From Amoebidium appalachense (Eukaryota; Ichthyosporea), in NCBI GenBank assembly GCA_963693365.1, contig CAVNZM010000003.1, forward strand, positions 2,046,001 to 2,110,000: 64,000 nt of DNA, read 5' to 3'. Shown piece by piece: positions 39,101 through 64,000 of the stretch. A model generated the notes under the pieces. That model did not search any database, was not told the origin of the DNA, and saw only the letters and a list, made by a program, of their open reading frames with translations. How positions within the stretch are numbered: position 1 is the stretch's first letter; each line of letters starts with the position of its first letter. The position numbers and the translations under genes were made by a program.

Positions 39101-39332
39101 CTCTCTCCCTCCCTCCCCCTCCCCGGGCCAGTCTCTCTCTCTCCCTCTCCTCCCCACCCGAGGCTCCCCGGCCCCTTCTCCCCACCCCCCTCTTCGCTCC
39201 ATGCTCTCTCTCAGAGGCTCGGCTAGGCTCTCTCTCGACTCTCCCCCCGTCCCCTCCCCCCTCCCCCTCCCCCTTCAGAGCCTCCTCTTCTCTCTCTCTC
39301 TCTTCTCTCTCTCTTTCTCACTCTCTCTCTCG

Positions 39333-39400
<68 letters not shown>

Positions 39401-39896
39401 ATCCGATGCGCGGATTATGGCTGTAAGGCATTGCGTGCTCACGGTTTTTTTTTTCTTTTTTTTTTTCCCCCTTATTAAAAAGAAAACAGCGCCGTGACCA
39501 AATTCGACATCGATTCAAATGGTAAAACAGGCAAGATAAAGGTTGCCACGAACGTCGGGCATCGAGCTTATATATTATTGCTGAGTGCATGACCTACATG
39601 TGAACCAGGCACCCAGTACCACTAAGAGTGCAATAAAACTAAATCAGGACACTATACTCTCAAGTGTCAGCTCGATCATGAGCTCGAGTTTAGTACTCCG
39701 GTAAAAAAGTTAAAACTATTGTTGTGGCCATTCTTTACTAAACTATAGATGTAAAAAGAGGCAGAAAAGATTGAGAAACGAACATACAACAAGATGCAGC
39801 TGTTGCATACTAGTTCGGTGTGTAATTGTAATCAAGCATAAAGATAACCTAAATGCAAGACCGGGGGTACTTTGTTGGGATAGCAAACTCCCCCCC

Positions 39897-39927
<31 letters not shown>

Positions 39928-39944
39928 AAAAAAAAAAAAAAAGC
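36179..39944. other. Spacer upstream of intronless gene and downstream of DAK gene
   Basis: No gene firmly supported. It contains one copy of a dispersed repeat (36768-36938), AT-rich mixed sequence (36950-38450) and CT-rich microsatellite sequence with poly-C (38980-39400). An open frame of 132 codons at 38474-38872 has no recognisable features. A C-then-A composite (39890-39942) abuts the stop codon of the DAK gene on the other strand. Confidence 0.5.
36768..36938. repeat. Dispersed repeat family 2, copy 1
   Basis: It shares an ordered set of blocks with 50959-51121: CATAGGG, GGGAAT, GCTGATT, CAATTCCTCTTTAAAA, TTTGATTGGATCCGCAA and finally CCAGATG, with substitutions and small gaps. Internally it has two similar halves, each with TGATT, then CGCAA or its variant TGCAA, then TTTTAAA. 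No coding capacity. Confidence 0.6.
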
Positions 39945-55990
<16,046 letters not shown>

Positions 55991-56190
55991 CTTCCAATGA
56001 ACCTTCTAGTGTATTATTGTGCAATGAAACTTGCTCTTCCCCACTCTGGTAACTTCGCACACATGTCGTACCCCCCATTTCCGTGGTTTTTTTATAGCTC
56101 GAAAACATGCATCAAACAGCGCCCGACCCGGCCGAGATACGTCCAAATTGGCGCTGGTTCATGTGGTATAGGGGGAGCGCCCAGGAGGGC

Positions 56191-56243
56191 TGTGGTTTTC
56201 AAGCGGGAGGAGGCAGCGGTGAGAGACGAAGATCCACCGAGTG
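56191..56243 (+). repeat. 53-bp direct repeat, left copy
   Basis: Begins TGTGGTTTTCAAGCGGGAGG and ends GAAGATCCACCGAGTG. It is identical to 60307-60359. Confidence 0.95.
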
Positions 56244-56419
56244 GCATTGCGGTGAGGTGACTGGTTATTTGTCATGCATTAGTTGTGTTGGATTGCTGGT
56301 TTCCATATATAGTTAGTGTGGTTCGGTTTTGATTGCATGTTTTGATCTGGTCAGATTTTAAAGCATTTGATTGGTTTCTTCAGTCTGGCTTCAAATTCCA
56401 AATGCATCCTGGGAACGGG

Positions 56420-56429
56420 TATAAAAAGG
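56420..56429 (+). promoter_or_regulatory. TATA box-like element of the retroelement
   Basis: TATAAAAAGG lies inside the left part of the element, about 600 bases before the first coding ATG. This fits an internal promoter, by position and match only. Confidence 0.35.
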
Positions 56430-57024
56430 AGTACATGTCGTTTGGATTTGAGTCTTTGGTTTTCGTTTTAGCGTTTGTGTGAGTGTCTGGCATCAGAGGT
56501 AAAAGGGATTTGTAGAGTTAGTTGGTTGAACTAAGTTTGGTGGTGCTAGTGTAAAAGCGCACAAACTAGTTGCCTTAGCTAGCTGTCCTTTTTTCTGTTG
56601 ATTTCTGCAATTGTCACACGAATTCTGGCAACTCAACGTTAACCAGCTCGTTCTCCTCATTTTCAAGGTTCCTTTTTTCGCTCTAGATATTAATACGACT
56701 TTTACATTTGTCTTTTCCCTTCAGCATGCTGATTAGCTCGCTAGCGCTGAGGAGTCTTGTAGAGTGAAAAACTACGTAAATTTTGTCTGTCTCTCTGCCT
56801 ATACAGTCACAGTGAAATTTCTGAACTCCAAGCATTACAAATACGTGCTCTGCTTTCCTTGACATGGGCAAGTGAGCCTCTCTTCTTCCCGAGCAGAACC
56901 CTCTTATATACGACATTGTGAGTCAATGCACGGTCTCTACTAGGTAGTCGAGCTCGGTGTAAACATACGGCCTCCCCCTGTGGGGAGGTGCGGGGGGTGT
57001 CACGGTGGCGCGTGTGTGTGCTCG

Positions 57025-58470
57025 ATGGCATCAAGGATGCCTAGGCCCAGCTTCCACAGATTCGTACCCCCCTGCGCCTCCGGCAGCTGCCCAGCTGAGG
57101 CAGGGGGAGGCCACGGTCCACAGCCTTCGTTCCCGAACACAGCTGCCACGGAGCCAGCTGAGTTTGGTTCTTTCCCACATGTGTCTCAAGATATGTTACC
57201 CCTCCCTTTATTTCCTGTTCCGCTGTTGGGTCTCGGTTGTCGTTTCACGTCTCCAAGACGTAGATGTAGGTTTAATAGGAAGTGGATTTTATTTCAAATG
57301 GCAAACAGAGCTATAGCATCAATCAATGCTTTGTATAATAATGAGCTGCCTAGCTCGTTAGGCTCTCCTAGGGATGTTGTTCGGCAACATATGCACCACG
57401 CCTCTACCTCAGCACACACACACATTTCCACCACAGCTCCTCTCTTTTCCACGCACTTTTTTCCCACACCTCCTCCTAAACCCACGCACTTTTCCCATGC
57501 ACCCACGCCAACACAAGAAAAAGCTATGTTTCACATTCTTTCTTCTTGCTCAGATATGTGCCGCAGGATCAGCAATGTCCCCTTAGCGGCCGTTTCTGAT
57601 TCTTTTCCATACTTTAACCATACTAAAGCTTTCACCCCCATAGTTGCTGAACGAATGGCCCTTCCCCCTCCGGGATTTGGTGCCACTGTCCCTCTCCTTT
57701 CGGTCCTTCCCCCTGACCTGAGGGTGTTGCTGGAGACGCCCGATGCATTGGTGGTGTCAGAGTCGAGTGAGGGTCACGGTGAGAGTGGGTCTGAGCCCAC
57801 TGCGACCGAGGAGTCGCCCGTGCACGGAGCTTGCGGGATGGGGCAGAGGGCGACTGAGAGCACCACTGAGGGTGCAGAGGAATCCCACCCCACTCCCGGG
57901 CGTCCTGTCTTTGCCTTCTCGTCACCAGATGAGTGGCCCCTATTAGCCAAGCGAATGTTTGATTGTGGCATGATTGCTTTTTCGGAATCCGATGAGCCCC
58001 CGAAAGTCATAAATGGTTTATTTGCAGTTGAAAAAGATGAGAAAGAAGATCGTCTTATTATGGATGCCCGTCCTATGAATGCAGTTATGGTTGATCCCCC
58101 CAATCCCCTTTTTCCCAGCCCGTCGGACTTGTGTAGTAGCATCATCATCCCTAAAAATTCCGTCCTGGCTGTAGCCAAGTATGATTTTTCAAATTTCTAT
58201 CATCGGTTTCGGGTTCCAGAGTGGTTGTCGTGGTATCAAGGCCTCCCCCCGGTCTCCTCCAAGGCGGCGGGGTTGCCTGGCTTGGATCGGTTGGTGTTCC
58301 CACGTGTTTTGTCGATGCCGATGGGGTGGAAATGGGCCCCGTTTCTTGCCCAGAGGTCTCACGATTTCATGATCCACCCTCCTCTTCGGGTCGACAGATG
58401 CATCCAATCAAATTTTCCGCCGGCACATTCCATGAGCAACCAATCGGATTCCGTTCATTTGAAACGTTGA
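57025..58470 (+). pseudogene. Retroelement polyprotein, N-terminal part with reverse transcriptase fingers and palm
   Basis: The first in-frame ATG is 57025; the frame stays open from about 56980 to the stop at 58468-58470. The first 240 residues are Pro/Ser/Ala-rich and could be a Gag-like or linker region. Reverse transcriptase motifs follow: GLFAVEKDEKEDRLIMDARP, KYDFSNFYHRFRVP (catalytic motif A) and VLSMPMGWKWAPFLAQR. These resemble DIRS-type reverse transcriptases, where a Gly-Trp-Ala-Pro-like block precedes the catalytic pair. The frame stops just before the YxDD-equivalent, which appears in the next frame as NVDDW at about 58463. Either a frameshift mutation or a programmed or spliced frame change is needed. 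Confidence 0.7.
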
Positions 58471-59872
58471 TGATTGGGTGAGGATAGGGTTCGAAGAATC
58501 TAGGGTGAATTCCGAGATGACAGCAGCGGGGCTAGCAGGCGAGGAAAACGGATTCGAAATCAAGCCGTCAAAGACGGTGCGAGCAGCCCGAACTACACCC
58601 GAAACGGTGGCACTCGGTCTCGCCATTGGGTCCGACGGTAAAATTCGACCCGACTCTTCTAAGCTAGCCAAGCTTCTGGCTGACACTGAAGTCGTTTTAC
58701 GCCTGCAAGCAGTGTCTCCACGAAATTTATCCCGGTTGTTGGGGGGCTGGGCTTGGTTGTTACTTTTGAATAGGTGCCTTTTCTCAGTGTTGGAATCTTG
58801 CTACGAGTTTGTTTACTCCAATGCCACGACACCACTGACAGATCTCACTATTCCCCTCGCAGTTAAGGTCGAATTGTCTATGTTGATTGCATTACTTCCC
58901 TTGGTGGTGTGTGATCTGTCGGCTCAGCCAGCCTCCGTCGTGCTGGCCTCGGATGCGTCCATGACTGGCGCAGGGGTGTCGGTTGCCAATGTCACGGTCG
59001 AGCAATCATTATTGGCGCTGTCCCAGTCCGTCTCAAAACCTGGGTATTCCTTTCTTTCCCTCGACGGGCACGACACGAAGGCCGGCGACCCTCGTTATAT
59101 GCCGTCATCGGTCGAGCGCAGCAATGTTTATGTTGCAAATGAAGTTGAAGAGCCCACCTCCGTTCCCCAGTCACTTGAGCCGGAGCCCCCCGCATGCGCC
59201 GCTAGCTTGTTGGATATGGTGGATGGCTTGCAGTGGTACCATCCCATTTCCGCACGGTGGCAGCACACAGATCACATCACCATTTTAGAGGGACATGCGT
59301 TGCTTTTGTCACTTCGTCGTTTTGTACGAGCTCCACGTAATCATCACACACGGGTCGCACATCTGATTGACAACACAGCGTTGGTGTATGCTGTGGCGAA
59401 GGGGAGATCAAGCTCTAGGCGCCTGAACCACCTCTGTAGAAGAGTGGCAGCTCTCCTGTGCGCAGCAGCAGTGCGTCCATCCTGGGTGTGGGTGCCGTCA
59501 GCACATAACCCCGCGGATGAACCGTCACGCGCAATCGTTCCGAGTCCCAGGGTGGCACGGGTATTGAACATCGACAGACAATCAGCTATCATCCGTCATT
59601 ATGATAGGGTGATAGACCGATTTGTTGGCTGGTGTAAGACTACCCGGGGTATCGACCGGTGCGAAAATGTCTGGGTTATTGATGAGCTTCTAAGCAGTTA
59701 TGCTGCAGAGCTGTATCATGATCCAAGACCTTCACGGCTGCACAATGGGCTGGCCCACTGTCGAACGGTTTTGGCGGCCATTCACCACTTCTATCCAAGA
59801 TACTATATGGATGCGTTTGTCAGAACCGAGGATGCACTCAGTGTGTGGGAATCAGAATTACTCCAGTGCTAA
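58463..59872 (+). pseudogene. Retroelement polyprotein, reverse transcriptase end, RNase H and recombinase-like N-terminus
   Basis: It opens with NVDDWVRIGF, the second catalytic motif of the reverse transcriptase, in a different frame from the preceding part and without its own ATG. RNase H acidic residues follow in the expected order: ASDAS, LEGHAL, LIDNTA and NPADEPSR. The last 100 residues (from about RFVGWCKTTRGID) resemble the helical core-binding domain found before the catalytic part of tyrosine recombinases. The stop is at 59870-59872, after which no Arg-His-Arg-Tyr domain is visible in any frame up to the right repeat. Probably a truncated, inactive copy. Confidence 0.7.
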
Positions 59873-60048
59873 TTATTATTTTCCTACACATACGGCCAAG
59901 CCCGGGTGAGTACACTGTAGAGCTCAGAAACACAAAGGAATTCACAAAGCTTTAAAACTATCACAAAAGCAAGTTAGGTAGATTTGGATAGATGAAGGGG
60001 TGTCCTTGGCCATTGCGCGTTAGGGACACTGTTTCCTTCTTAAGGGTA

Positions 60049-60049
60049 G

Positions 60050-60117
<68 letters not shown>
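60049..60117. repeat. (CA)n microsatellite inside the retroelement
   Basis: About 34 CA units downstream of the RNase H frame, where recombinase coding sequence would be expected. Array growth may mark the deletion point. Confidence 0.93.
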
Positions 60118-60118
<1 letters not shown>

Positions 60119-60306
60119 GTACGTGCACGTACACACACCATAGTTTTCATCATGTTCGTTAGATGTCCATCAACAGTTATTCATAATATTCTTTTTAAGT
60201 ATTTATTTTATTTTCAAAATAATAAACTTCCGTACTTGCCTCTGATTTCATGTCCATGAGTCTCGGGGAGCCACGACGGTAGCAAGAAATGGTCTTGCCT
60301 CCGGCA

Positions 60307-60359
60307 TGTGGTTTTCAAGCGGGAGGAGGCAGCGGTGAGAGACGAAGATCCACCGAGTG
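60307..60359 (+). repeat. 53-bp direct repeat, right copy
   Basis: Identical to the left copy, 4,116 bases downstream. Sequence outside the repeat differs on both sides except for the inverted GC-rich block noted for the element. Confidence 0.95.
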
Positions 60360-60391
60360 CCTCCGGCCTCCGGCAGTTCGATGGCTGGGTC

Positions 60392-60576
60392 GGGCTTTGT
60401 GATGGCATGCGGAATAGCTTTATTGGCTAGAATTTTTAGCCTTACAAGGCGGTCGGAGTTGACGTAAACATCGACACTGCCGGATCAAACTCGGTTTTCG
60501 AAATTCTGAGTGTGCGGAGAGCCTACGGTATAGAGAGTGGGCAGTGGGTTTGTGATGGCATGCGGAATAGCCTTAT
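60392..60576 (+). repeat. Pair of 30-bp direct repeats right of the retroelement
   Basis: TTTGTGATGGCATGCGGAAT occurs at about 60396 and again at about 60550, each followed by AGCTTTA or AGCCTTA. The second copy lies shortly before the next reading frame. Confidence 0.8.
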
Positions 60577-60666
60577 TTGACTAGTTTGGCGTTCACAGCG
60601 ATCGTGAGCCAATCAAACGAAAGTAGTGGATTTTGCAGCTTTTTCAAGGGCGCAACCATTCAAATC

Positions 60667-61795
60667 ATGGCCCAAGATCCCATGCACTTAGATCCCGAAC
60701 CCGTGCGCTGGGTGCCGCCTGACCTGGACGACCTTGCGCATGGACGTGTCTCTGATGCTGTCCGCCTTGTGCATGCAGAGCCACCACAGGCTATGAGAAG
60801 CCTGGGATTTACATGCTACCTTCTTAGTGTGGTACACGATGGTGCTGCTGATAATCCAAAAGATGTCGACCCTGAGGCTTTCGAAGAGTTTTTCGAGCAT
60901 GTCACAGTGCAGCTTTTCAAATTAGTAGTCCCTCAGCCAGGCGACCGAGTTCAAATTAAAACCCAGCTCATACGCCACGACTCGCTCACTGGGGACGACC
61001 CTGTGCATGGCAAGGTGACATGGCAGACCATTGTACCGCTTACAGATGTCCGCAGTGTGAGCAAGTTGGTGCGTAGCCTCAGTGACTACTACAGTGAAAT
61101 GGACCATCAGTATGGCACAACCTTTGCTTTCGAATTCTCGCGCTGTCATATAGAGGTGCTGTTTCACACTCCTGAGCATCTAATTGCAAGCAGCTGGCAG
61201 GCAGCAAGGAGGGTCCTCCCATGTGCTTCAGCAGTGGCGTGCTGGGATGCGTGTTGGCTGCACCCTAGGCCTCTAGTGTCGAACGTAGCAATGAAGCAGA
61301 CATCAATGCTGCACACTTGCGCAAGGATGGTGCAATTGTAGACTACAGCAGTAAGGGCAAGCAGGACTGCTTTACTACCAACCTGGCGGCTGCCGTCCTT
61401 TTGGACAAATATCGGCGGCATGAGCTGAGCAGAGACCCTAGGTGGCTGGCAAGGCCCGCGCGTGAAAAGGGTGCCGACATCGTTCGTGCAGCAGTAAAAA
61501 GCAGCAACCCCCAACTGTTTGCTGGTATTGAGAGCCGTGCATGGACCGGGGAGGAGATGGAGCAGGCTGTGTACCTGATTAACACTGGCGCTGTGTGGAG
61601 CAGTGAGTTCGGGCCAGGCAAGCGTATGTTGTGTCTACATCTTGTAAATTTGGACGATGACTGTCGTGCGTTTGCCAGCAAACTCAGCGGGGTACCCAGC
61701 CATATGACGAGCTGCTAAAAGCAGATGCAGAAGACAGTGGTCGTGTTGTTTTTGCCTACCTTGCCATTAAGGCCTTTGTGTCGACGTCACAGTGA
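60667..61795 (+). pseudogene. Unrecognised protein gene, frame broken twice
   Basis: From ATG 60667 (MAQDPMHLDPEPVRWVPPDL) one frame runs to about 61231. The next part continues in another frame from about 61266 (VERSNEADINAAHLRKDG) to about 61695, and a third frame ends QPYDELLKADAEDSGRVVFA and reaches a stop at 61793-61795. All three parts have ordinary protein-like composition (about 370 residues together) and no repeat bias. The first break could be a very short intron (61232-61266 is bounded by GTGGCG and CCCTAG and would restore frame); the second, at about 61690, needs a one-base change. No motif is recognised. It may be a second mobile-element gene, since it abuts the retroelement, or a decayed host gene. 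Confidence 0.45.
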
Positions 61796-62878
61796 GTGGG
61801 ACAGGGGGGCAGGAGCATCAGCATGTCCAGCTCATCAAGGATATGAAGGCACTGCATCTGTGCAGGGAGCGAAGGCGAGCTCTCCATGGGCGTACCTTTG
61901 CCGCAACAAAGCACCTGACCCCATGCGACTGGTGCTTGGATTTGGTTGACAGGCTGTAAAATTTTATAAGTATTTGTGACAGGAAGCAAAACAGAGACAC
62001 AGTGGTGCAGTGTGAAAACACCACAGACACACAACAACAAAACACTGAACGATCGGAGCAGTGTACACAACAGACAACAATGTTTAGACACGACTTACGA
62101 AATCAATCCATTGATTTCGTATATATACTTGTGAATCCTAAGTCAAATCAATACATGATTTTCGACCAGTCGAAATCAGATATATGTCTAAAATAACCAA
62201 TCACAATGAACTGATTATTTCCAGGATAGATCCAGCGACACAGGAACGCACACCATAGGTCACAGCTATGTACCAGCAACGCAAGCTCGACCCGCACGCA
62301 CAATGTCAACACAAACGCAACACACACATGGCTGCCCTGCAAGGGACACCGCACCCACCCGAGGATACATCGAATCAGTGGTCATGTGAGACTAACCCAT
62401 TATTTTCTGTGCTATTATCGAGCATGCACGGAACGTGGAACAACATACAGCCCCTGACCATCCCAAACGGAATCAGATGCGACTCTCTCGATCTTGACAC
62501 CCACCGCCTCATAACCGCGTTAGGTTACCCGTTTTTTGAACACCCACATCTAGGCTCAGATGTACAACGGTTCATGCGACCATACACTTACACGTAGACG
62601 GTGTTCTCGTACATATACACATTCGTCAGCACGTGCACACATGTGTGCGCTCACATACACGTGCGCGCACACGTGCACACACGTACATGGTGGCTTATGT
62701 TCTGTCTCCATGATGCCCATTAATGATGCACACCCAGGCTCTTTCCGCAGCCAAAGACGTACACACACACCTACACGTACACACACATCTACACGTACAC
62801 ACACACCTACACGTACACACACACCTACACGTACACACACACCTACACGTACACACACGCACACACACACATTTACAG
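61796..62878. other. Spacer, with a possible upstream exon
   Basis: A frame at 62268-62597 (110 codons, including LFSVLLSSMHGTWNNIQP and HRLITALGYPFFEHPHLGSD) has protein-like composition and may be an upstream exon of the gene at 62879, but no in-phase splice to it could be found. A fragment at 62693-62740 resembles the start of the 62879 exon. An 18-bp tandem repeat (62758-62852) follows. Confidence 0.4.
62758..62852. repeat. 18-bp tandem repeat, about five units
   Basis: Units of ACACACACCTACACGTAC, one with ATCTACAC in place of CCTACAC. It lies shortly before the exon at 62879. Confidence 0.9.
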
Positions 62879-63332
62879 GGTACCGTACGTTTCGTCTCCA
62901 TAATGCCAAGCATCGACGCCCGTCTCTCCTTCCTGCGAGAACACAACAAGGAAAGAAAACTCCATGGAATGTTGAGGCAGTCAGGCCAGTACGTGCGATT
63001 GGCCGATATGATGGCGACCAAAGATGATTGGCTGGCCGCAGCCAATGAGATGAGCCGCCCAAATTCCTCGTTGTGTGGTATGTAGCTCCTTAGGTCCAGT
63101 GCTTTTACCCCCCCCCCCCCCCCCCGCTTTCACCACTCCCCCCCCCTCCCCCCCCCCCCCCTGCTTTCACCACTCCCCCCCACACAGCACATTCTGTGTA
63201 TTTTAAACTTCTTCACTTGCATATACCTCTCCCTCCTCCCTCCCCCTCCCCTCTTCCCCCCCCCCACACACAGAAGAACAAACGAACGACGACGAGAAAG
63301 AAAGAAAGAAGAAAGAAAGGACGAAAGAAAGG

Positions 63333-63371
<39 letters not shown>

Positions 63372-63462
63372 CAGAACGGGAGCTAAATCAGTCTTCCCCC
63401 CCCCCCCCCCTCCAGTCCCTCTCTCCACCTCCCTCCCTCCCCTCCCCCCCCCTTCCCCCCCC

Positions 63463-63497
<35 letters not shown>

Positions 63498-63729
63498 CAC
63501 CCACACCCACCTGCACACAGTCGGTGCTTCTTTCTGCTGCCCTCTACCTCGAAAAATCTGCCGATGGTGCAGACCGTGAGTCGATTAGCAGATCTCTGCG
63601 ATCTGCGATTGAAATTTACCGACGGATGGGTGAAATGGGGTATGGATTGGCCGATGAGAAGAGAACACTGTGTCTGGTGGCGTTGGCACAGGCCACGGGA
63701 GATCGGGAGGCAATCGATCAGGCACTTGG
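62879..63729 (+). CDS. Unrecognised protein, two exons of a gene running off the right edge
   Basis: Exon at 62879-63077 follows TTTACAG and ends before GTATGT. It reads GTVRFVSIMPSIDARLSFL and later LRQSGQYVRLADMMATKDDW. A second exon at 63521-63729 follows CACACAG and reads SVLLSAALYLEKSADGADRE and MGEMGYGLADEKRTLCLVAL, ending before GTGGGT. Both are helical and charged, the second like a helical-repeat (TPR-type) protein, but no family is recognised. The phases of these two exons do not match as drawn, so either a small exon between them is missed or one boundary is off. The intron between them is poly-C and GAAA repeats; the next intron begins the CA array at the window edge. Confidence 0.5.
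63299..63372. repeat. (GAAA)n tetranucleotide repeat
   Basis: AAAGAAAGAAAG units with a few interruptions, between the two last exons. Confidence 0.9.
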
Positions 63730-63814
63730 GTGGGTAGCCGAACACACACATGTGCACGCGCGCGCACACACACGCACACACACACGGGCACACCCGCGTA
63801 CACAGACGTACGAA

Positions 63815-63819
63815 CACAT

Positions 63820-63899
<80 letters not shown>
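63815..63899. repeat. (CA)n microsatellite at the right edge
   Basis: About 40 CA units in the intron after the last visible exon; CA-rich sequence continues to the window end. Confidence 0.95.
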
Positions 63900-63905
<6 letters not shown>

Positions 63906-64000
63906 GCGCGCGCGCGCCCACACACACGCACACACTCGCACACACACACACATGCGCACGCGAGCACACACACACACACATACACACACACACACACACA

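Larger units (their letters stand above)
56191..60359 (+). mobile_element. DIRS-like retroelement remnant
   Basis: About 4.2 kb bounded by a perfect 53-bp direct repeat (56191-56243 and 60307-60359). It holds a reverse transcriptase and RNase H reading frame broken in the middle, then the start of a region that looks like the N-terminal helical domain of a tyrosine recombinase. I find no recombinase catalytic half and no DDE integrase. Just outside or at the ends, CGCCCGACCCGGCC (about 56118) is inverted relative to GGCTGGGTCGGGC (about 60383). DIRS elements are known for RT-RNase H-recombinase order and for mixed inverted and direct repeats; assignment here rests on that. Conventional LTRs are not seen. 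Confidence 0.6.

Noticed and set aside
62758-62852. Regular 18-bp units considered as a CRISPR array
   Set aside because: Units are contiguous, with no unique spacers; it is a minisatellite in eukaryotic DNA.

Overview
This is nuclear DNA from an intron-rich eukaryote, most likely a microbial one. Genes are broken into many short exons with GT-AG introns, and introns and spacers are loaded with long poly-C/poly-G runs and (CA)n/(GT)n arrays. The lineage cannot be fixed from the window: an Agd3-like polysaccharide deacetylase, a dihydroxyacetone kinase and a DIRS-like retroelement fit several protist groups.

Layout. (1) 127-4345, plus strand, 4 exons: secreted Agd3-like deacetylase. (2) 4346-9947: non-coding, with large CA, GT, GA and poly-C arrays. 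(3) 9948-18632, plus, about 10 exons: a protein with about seven membrane segments of unknown function. (4) 20863-30866, plus, 13 exons: a protein kinase with a KEN-box-like N-terminus, a coiled coil, a catalytic domain and a very acidic tail. Its intron 4 holds three further copies of the end of exon 4. (5) 33914-36178, minus: an intronless gene for an unknown 754-residue protein. (6) 39945-55990, minus, 20 exons over 16 kb: a dihydroxyacetone kinase of about 576 residues with DhaK and DhaL domains; exon phases agree at every junction I could resolve. (7) 56191-60359: a DIRS-like retroelement remnant with reverse transcriptase and RNase H, broken in frame and flanked by a 53-bp direct repeat. 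(8) 60667-61795: an unrecognised, frame-broken gene. (9) from 62879 to the right edge: exons of another unrecognised gene.

The genes do not form an evident pathway and look like ordinary neighbours. The shared theme is intron architecture. The composition asymmetry follows the transcribed strand (C and CA on the sense strand, turning into G and GT where the gene is on the minus strand). Many introns end in a CA array that itself supplies the splice acceptor (CACACAG), and several begin with a GT array. Two families of dispersed short repeats, one MITE-like, occur in introns or spacers of different genes.

The most interesting item is the set of duplicated kinase exon ends (23065-23716): over 27 codons one downstream copy encodes exactly the same peptide as the working exon although seven bases differ. 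All exon calls were made by eye from reading-frame continuity, splice signals and remembered family features; nothing was searched or aligned by software.
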